Assembly (NCBI GenBank): GCA_947458955.1
Contig: CANGZT010000003.1
Span: 1-52,146, forward strand
Direction of reading: 5' to 3'
DNA: 52,146 bases
Source of the DNA: Flavobacteriia bacterium
GTDB lineage: Bacteria > Bacteroidota > Bacteroidia > Flavobacteriales_D > Crocinitomicaceae
Within the stretch, counting starts at the first letter, position 1; every line of letters starts with the position of its first letter. A program made the translations under genes and the position numbers. The notes under the pieces were generated by a model, which saw nothing but the letters and a program-made list of their open reading frames with translations, did no database searches and had not been told where the DNA came from. Of the stretch, positions 48,508-52,146 are shown piece by piece.

Positions 48508-49185
48508 TTATTTATAATCTTTAAAACTCTCCGAAAAGAAAACCTTATCTCGATCAACTTTTTCTTCGAGTTTAGCGACAAATGATTGTCTATTTTCTGG
48601 TTTGATACACTGTGTAGGAAAAGACAATTGTAATTCTTTGATATAATCAAAAAAGATACTTTGTTGATGTACAGAAACCTTTCTTAATCCAGAAAAATAC
48701 AACACTTTAAAATCTCGATCGGCCACAACAACCGCTTTATTAGTGATTCCAACACGCCATAGTTTTTTTAGGTTCCCAATGATACAGAAAATCAAGTGAT
48801 CTAATCCTAGTGCAAAAAAAACACAGGATATCCAGATAGATTTTGGGGTTAGAATCAAAAACACCAATGAAACCATAAAATGAATCACAGCCTCGATAAT
48901 CAAGTATAAGTTAACTTGCGATACTCGTTGCCTATCGACTGGTTCATTCCATTGAAACTTGGCAATTTGATTCACCATGCGAATTCCTGACCAACGTTTT
49001 GAGGTTCTTCTAATCCCCATTAAGAAAAACAAAGCAGCAAAAGAAGCGAAAATCGTCTTCTGAAAAGGAATGAACTTCCCGCTGGTTCTTAAAAATTCAA
49101 TGGAAATATCAAAACCTACTACTATCGAAAAAGCAATGGCAGGAATTATAAATAAAACCAAGAAAATATTAATAGACTTATTCAT
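48508..49185 (-). CDS. Hypothetical multi-TM membrane protein
   Basis: 225 aa, four predicted TM segments; 8-nt overlap with upstream DUF349 gene. Confidence 0.6.
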   Translation of the reverse strand: MNKSINIFLVLFIIPAIAFSIVVGFDISIEFLRTSGKFIPFQKTIFASFAALFFLMGIRRTSKRWSGIRMVNQIAKFQWNEPVDRQRVSQVNLYLIIEAVIHFMVSLVFLILTPKSIWISCVFFALGLDHLIFCIIGNLKKLWRVGITNKAVVVADRDFKVLYFSGLRKVSVHQQSIFFDYIKELQLSFPTQCIKPENRQSFVAKLEEKVDRDKVFFSESFKDYK

Positions 49186-50890
49186 TTATAGTCAATAACT
49201 TAATTTTATTTTTCATATCCTTGATTCTGTTTTTCGCAATTGAAATTTTGTGTTCGACATCTTTTCGTAATGAATCACCTGCTTTCGAACGAGATACAAA
49301 TCCAAGGTTGTTTTCCAATTGAGTGATCTCTTGTTGTTGTTTTGTAATTTGCTGCTCTAAATCACGACGCTCTTTTTCAATCAATTTAGAGGCATTTGGA
49401 TTTGCTTTCAAAGTATCAAGATGTGCTTCGAACATCACTTTCGCTTTCTCCTCACCTTCTAATTTGATTTTTGTATAATGAGCATCTATTGCTTTTTTAT
49501 ATGATTGATATATAGCATCTTTTTCTTTAAAGGGTACTTTACCAATTGCATTGAAACGATTTGCAAATTCTTTCAAATCTTGAATCACTTGTTGTTTATC
49601 TTCACTTACTTCATAAGTTTCAATTTCAGCAACCAACGCTTTTTTCAATTCTAAATTTTCAGTATTTGCTTTATCCTCATTTTCAAAATGCTTCTTTTTA
49701 TTATCAAAAAAAGCATCACACAAACTTCTAAATTCTCTCCAAAGTTTTTGTTCGTTACGCTGACCAGCACTTCCTAATTTTTTCCAATCTTCCTGTAAAC
49801 GCAATACTTTATCAGTAGTAACTTTCCAATCAGTACTGTCTTTCAAAACAATCATTTTATCAATAATCACTTGTTTCTTATCAGCAACCACATCAAATTT
49901 TTCTCTAATCACTTGATAAAAAGCCCTTTTCTTTTCAAAGAAAGCATCACAAGCACCTCTGAATGATACCCAAATTTCTTCGTTTTCCTTTTTTGGTCCT
50001 ATACCAACAGTTTTCCAAGTTTCTTGTAAACCTAGAAGTGTTTGTGTTGCATTTTCCCAATCTTTAGTCGTTTGAAATGTATCTACTTGTTGAGTAAGTA
50101 ATTCAACTCCGGCAACTAATGCTTGTTTTTTCTCAATATTAACACGTTGCGCTTCTTTTTTAGATTCGTAGAATTCACTGATTTTTTTATAAACCGCTTT
50201 AACTGCTGTCCAATACTGTTCCTTAATCTCTTCCCAAAGTTCTCTTGCTACCGGACCAACCTCATCAAATTCATTTTGATATAATTTGATTTGCGCTTCT
50301 AATTCTTTGATATTTTCAGAGTGAAACAAAGCCTCTACTTTCTGAATAATTTCTTTTTTTAATTGTAAATTTCGCTTGAAGTCGTGATCTTTTAATTCTT
50401 TGTAAATCTTTAAATTAAAAAAGAATGATTCTAACAGCTTAGAGTATTCAGAATGAATATCTTGGCGTTTATCGCGTGGAATCTCTCCTACCTCTTTCCA
50501 AGATTCGTGAATCTCTTTATAAGTACTTACAGCAGCACCAATATTTTCTTCGTTTGCAATTAACTCTTTCAATCTTTCGATTAAATGTTTTTTCTTACGA
50601 AGGTTCGTCTCCTGCTCTAGCTTTTGTTCAGAAACTATTTTATTTCTTTTTTCCTTGTACTCAGTATAAATCGCATAAAATTCTTCTTTTATCGCATCTG
50701 GCTCATTTACAAATTCTACTTGTTCGCCATTTGCTTGGGCTTCAAGTAAAGCAACTTGTGTTTTACGTTCTTCTTCTAAACAAAAATCTTCAAATTGTGA
50801 ACGTAATTCATTGACATCGCGTGAAACTGATAATACGTCTTCTGTTGAAGTTAATGCTTGTAATTTTACTACGAAATCTTTCTTTTCCAT
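49178..50890 (-). CDS. DUF349 domain-containing coiled-coil protein
   Basis: Repeated ~70-aa units 'W..VG..PR......LW..F....D.FF..K'; start MEKKDFVVK at 50890 (ORF-track start overlaps the PfkB gene). Confidence 0.85.
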   Translation of the reverse strand: MEKKDFVVKLQALTSTEDVLSVSRDVNELRSQFEDFCLEEERKTQVALLEAQANGEQVEFVNEPDAIKEEFYAIYTEYKEKRNKIVSEQKLEQETNLRKKKHLIERLKELIANEENIGAAVSTYKEIHESWKEVGEIPRDKRQDIHSEYSKLLESFFFNLKIYKELKDHDFKRNLQLKKEIIQKVEALFHSENIKELEAQIKLYQNEFDEVGPVARELWEEIKEQYWTAVKAVYKKISEFYESKKEAQRVNIEKKQALVAGVELLTQQVDTFQTTKDWENATQTLLGLQETWKTVGIGPKKENEEIWVSFRGACDAFFEKKRAFYQVIREKFDVVADKKQVIIDKMIVLKDSTDWKVTTDKVLRLQEDWKKLGSAGQRNEQKLWREFRSLCDAFFDNKKKHFENEDKANTENLELKKALVAEIETYEVSEDKQQVIQDLKEFANRFNAIGKVPFKEKDAIYQSYKKAIDAHYTKIKLEGEEKAKVMFEAHLDTLKANPNASKLIEKERRDLEQQITKQQQEITQLENNLGFVSRSKAGDSLRKDVEHKISIAKNRIKDMKNKIKLLTINE

Positions 50891-50939
50891 AATTGATTTA
50901 GTTAGAGTAGTGAGAGGTCGACCTCCTAGAATAAAAATA

Positions 50940-51869
50940 TTAATTTGCTTGATATACCATTTCAAAATTTGATAACGCAACAAATTCTTGTATACGATTA
51001 TCTAAGTCTTGTTGGTTAATTTCTTCTAAACGTTGTGTTCCAAATTTTTCAACACAAAAAGATGCTAATGCAGAACCAGCAATGATAGCACGTTTCATAT
51101 TTTCAAAAGAAATATCATCTGTACTAGCAAGAAAGCCCATAAACCCACCAGCAAATGTATCTCCCGCTCCTGTTGGATCAAATACCTCTTCCAATGGTAA
51201 AGCTGGTGCAAAGAAAACTTTTTCTTCATGAAACAATAACGCACCGTGTTCTCCTTTTTTGATAATCAAATATTTCGGTCCAAAAGCACGAATCACTTTT
51301 GATGCTTTTACCAATGAACTTTCACCAGACAATTGTCTTGCTTCCTCATCATTGATAATTAACACATCCACCAGTGCCATCGTTTTTTTCAATTCATCTA
51401 ATGCGATATCCATCCAGAAATTCATGGTATCCATAGCGATTAACTTTGGTCTTTCTGTCAAACGCTCAATTACTGCACGTTGTACTTGCGGACTTAAATT
51501 CCCTAACATTAAATACTCTGCACCTTGGTATTCAGCAGGAATAATTGGATCGAAATTTTCTAATACGTTCAATTCTGTAATCAAAGTATCGCGTGTATTC
51601 ATATCATTGTGGTACTTACCTGACCAAAAAAACGTTTTCTCGTCTTTTTTGATTTGTAAACCATTTAAATCAACTCCTTTGCTTGACAACAAGTCTAACA
51701 TTTCTTGAGGAAAATCACCGCCTACAACTGAAACTATGTTTTGATTTTTCTTGAAAAATGAAGATGATAATGCAATGTATGTTCCTGCTCCACCTATAAT
51801 TTTATCTGTTTTACCGAAAGGTGTTTCGATTGCGTCAAAGGCAACGCTTCCTACTGTTAATAAACTCAT
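50940..51869 (-). CDS. PfkB-family carbohydrate kinase
   Basis: 309 aa; 'IIGGAGTYIALSSSFF', 'FDPTGAGDTFAGGFMGFLA'. Confidence 0.92.
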   Translation of the reverse strand: MSLLTVGSVAFDAIETPFGKTDKIIGGAGTYIALSSSFFKKNQNIVSVVGGDFPQEMLDLLSSKGVDLNGLQIKKDEKTFFWSGKYHNDMNTRDTLITELNVLENFDPIIPAEYQGAEYLMLGNLSPQVQRAVIERLTERPKLIAMDTMNFWMDIALDELKKTMALVDVLIINDEEARQLSGESSLVKASKVIRAFGPKYLIIKKGEHGALLFHEEKVFFAPALPLEEVFDPTGAGDTFAGGFMGFLASTDDISFENMKRAIIAGSALASFCVEKFGTQRLEEINQQDLDNRIQEFVALSNFEMVYQAN

Positions 51870-51974
51870 GTTGTGTTTTCTAAAAAATTTAAACCAAATT
51901 TACGACTTTACTCACTAATTTCAACAAATAAAATACGATTTAAGTTCATCTATTTAGGCTTTTATTTGCACTGA

Positions 51975-52005
51975 TTTCGAGACGGATTATTTTTATTTAT
52001 CTTTG
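51975..52005 (+). promoter_or_regulatory. Candidate Bacteroidota promoter (TTTC-N19-TATCTTTG)
   Basis: One mismatch to the TTTG-N19-TAnnTTTG consensus, 17 nt before the ATG at 52022. Confidence 0.5.
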
Positions 52006-52021
52006 AACGGACTGCCGTGCT

Positions 52022-52146
52022 ATGAATCTGTACTCAAAAAAACAACGTTGGAAAATTGGATTATTATCAATCGCATTGATTTTGATAGCATTATCTCTAT
52101 ATTTTTCAAATACAATCGTTCAAAAAGTAAGTACGCGAGAACGGTA
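52022..52146 (+). CDS. N-terminal fragment of a membrane protein, possibly a sensor histidine kinase (3' truncated)
   Basis: MNLYSKKQRWKIGLLSIALILIALSLYFSNTIVQKVSTRER...: one TM helix then charged juxtamembrane region, running off the window. Confidence 0.5.
   Translation, partial: MNLYSKKQRWKIGLLSIALILIALSLYFSNTIVQKVSTRER

Noticed and set aside
1-52146. Search for mobile elements, phage genes, tRNA/rRNA and known defence systems
   Set aside because: No transposase, integrase, toxin/antitoxin, restriction or Cas-like ORF recognised, and no tRNA cloverleaf or rRNA segment noticed by eye; small structured RNAs cannot be excluded without covariance-model searches.

Overview
AT-rich Bacteroidota (Flavobacteriales-like) chromosomal window, densely coded, with no rRNA, tRNA, CRISPR array or transposase that I can support. 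Left third: C-terminal end of an OmpA-like protein, a DUF1624-type membrane protein, HIT protein, GreA, then a TonB-dependent receptor / giant secreted protein / PorV-like triad, a PPTase + bacterial GGGP synthase pair, a second TonB receptor with a beta-helix lipoprotein, and a rhomboid protease. Centre: the most unusual locus, a tightly packed minus-strand operon (26940 down to 18847). It encodes a PqqD-like (RRE) protein, an ATP-grasp ligase, a fold-III PLP decarboxylase, a urea-transporter/M23-peptidase fusion, a TPR/outer-membrane beta-barrel protein, two tandem paralogous TPR proteins and a SixA-like phosphatase. A LytS/LytTR two-component system and a PorE-like OmpA protein lie directly upstream on the same strand. 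Right third: RluD-like enzyme, T9SS cargo, PASTA protein, Ddl and PBP4/DacB; an exopolysaccharide operon whose Wzc-like kinase ends in a (GY)15 repeat; then MltD-like protein, UvrA, LOG protein, DUF349 protein, PfkB kinase and the start of a likely membrane sensor. All assignments come from reading the sequence and the supplied translations; no database searches were run.
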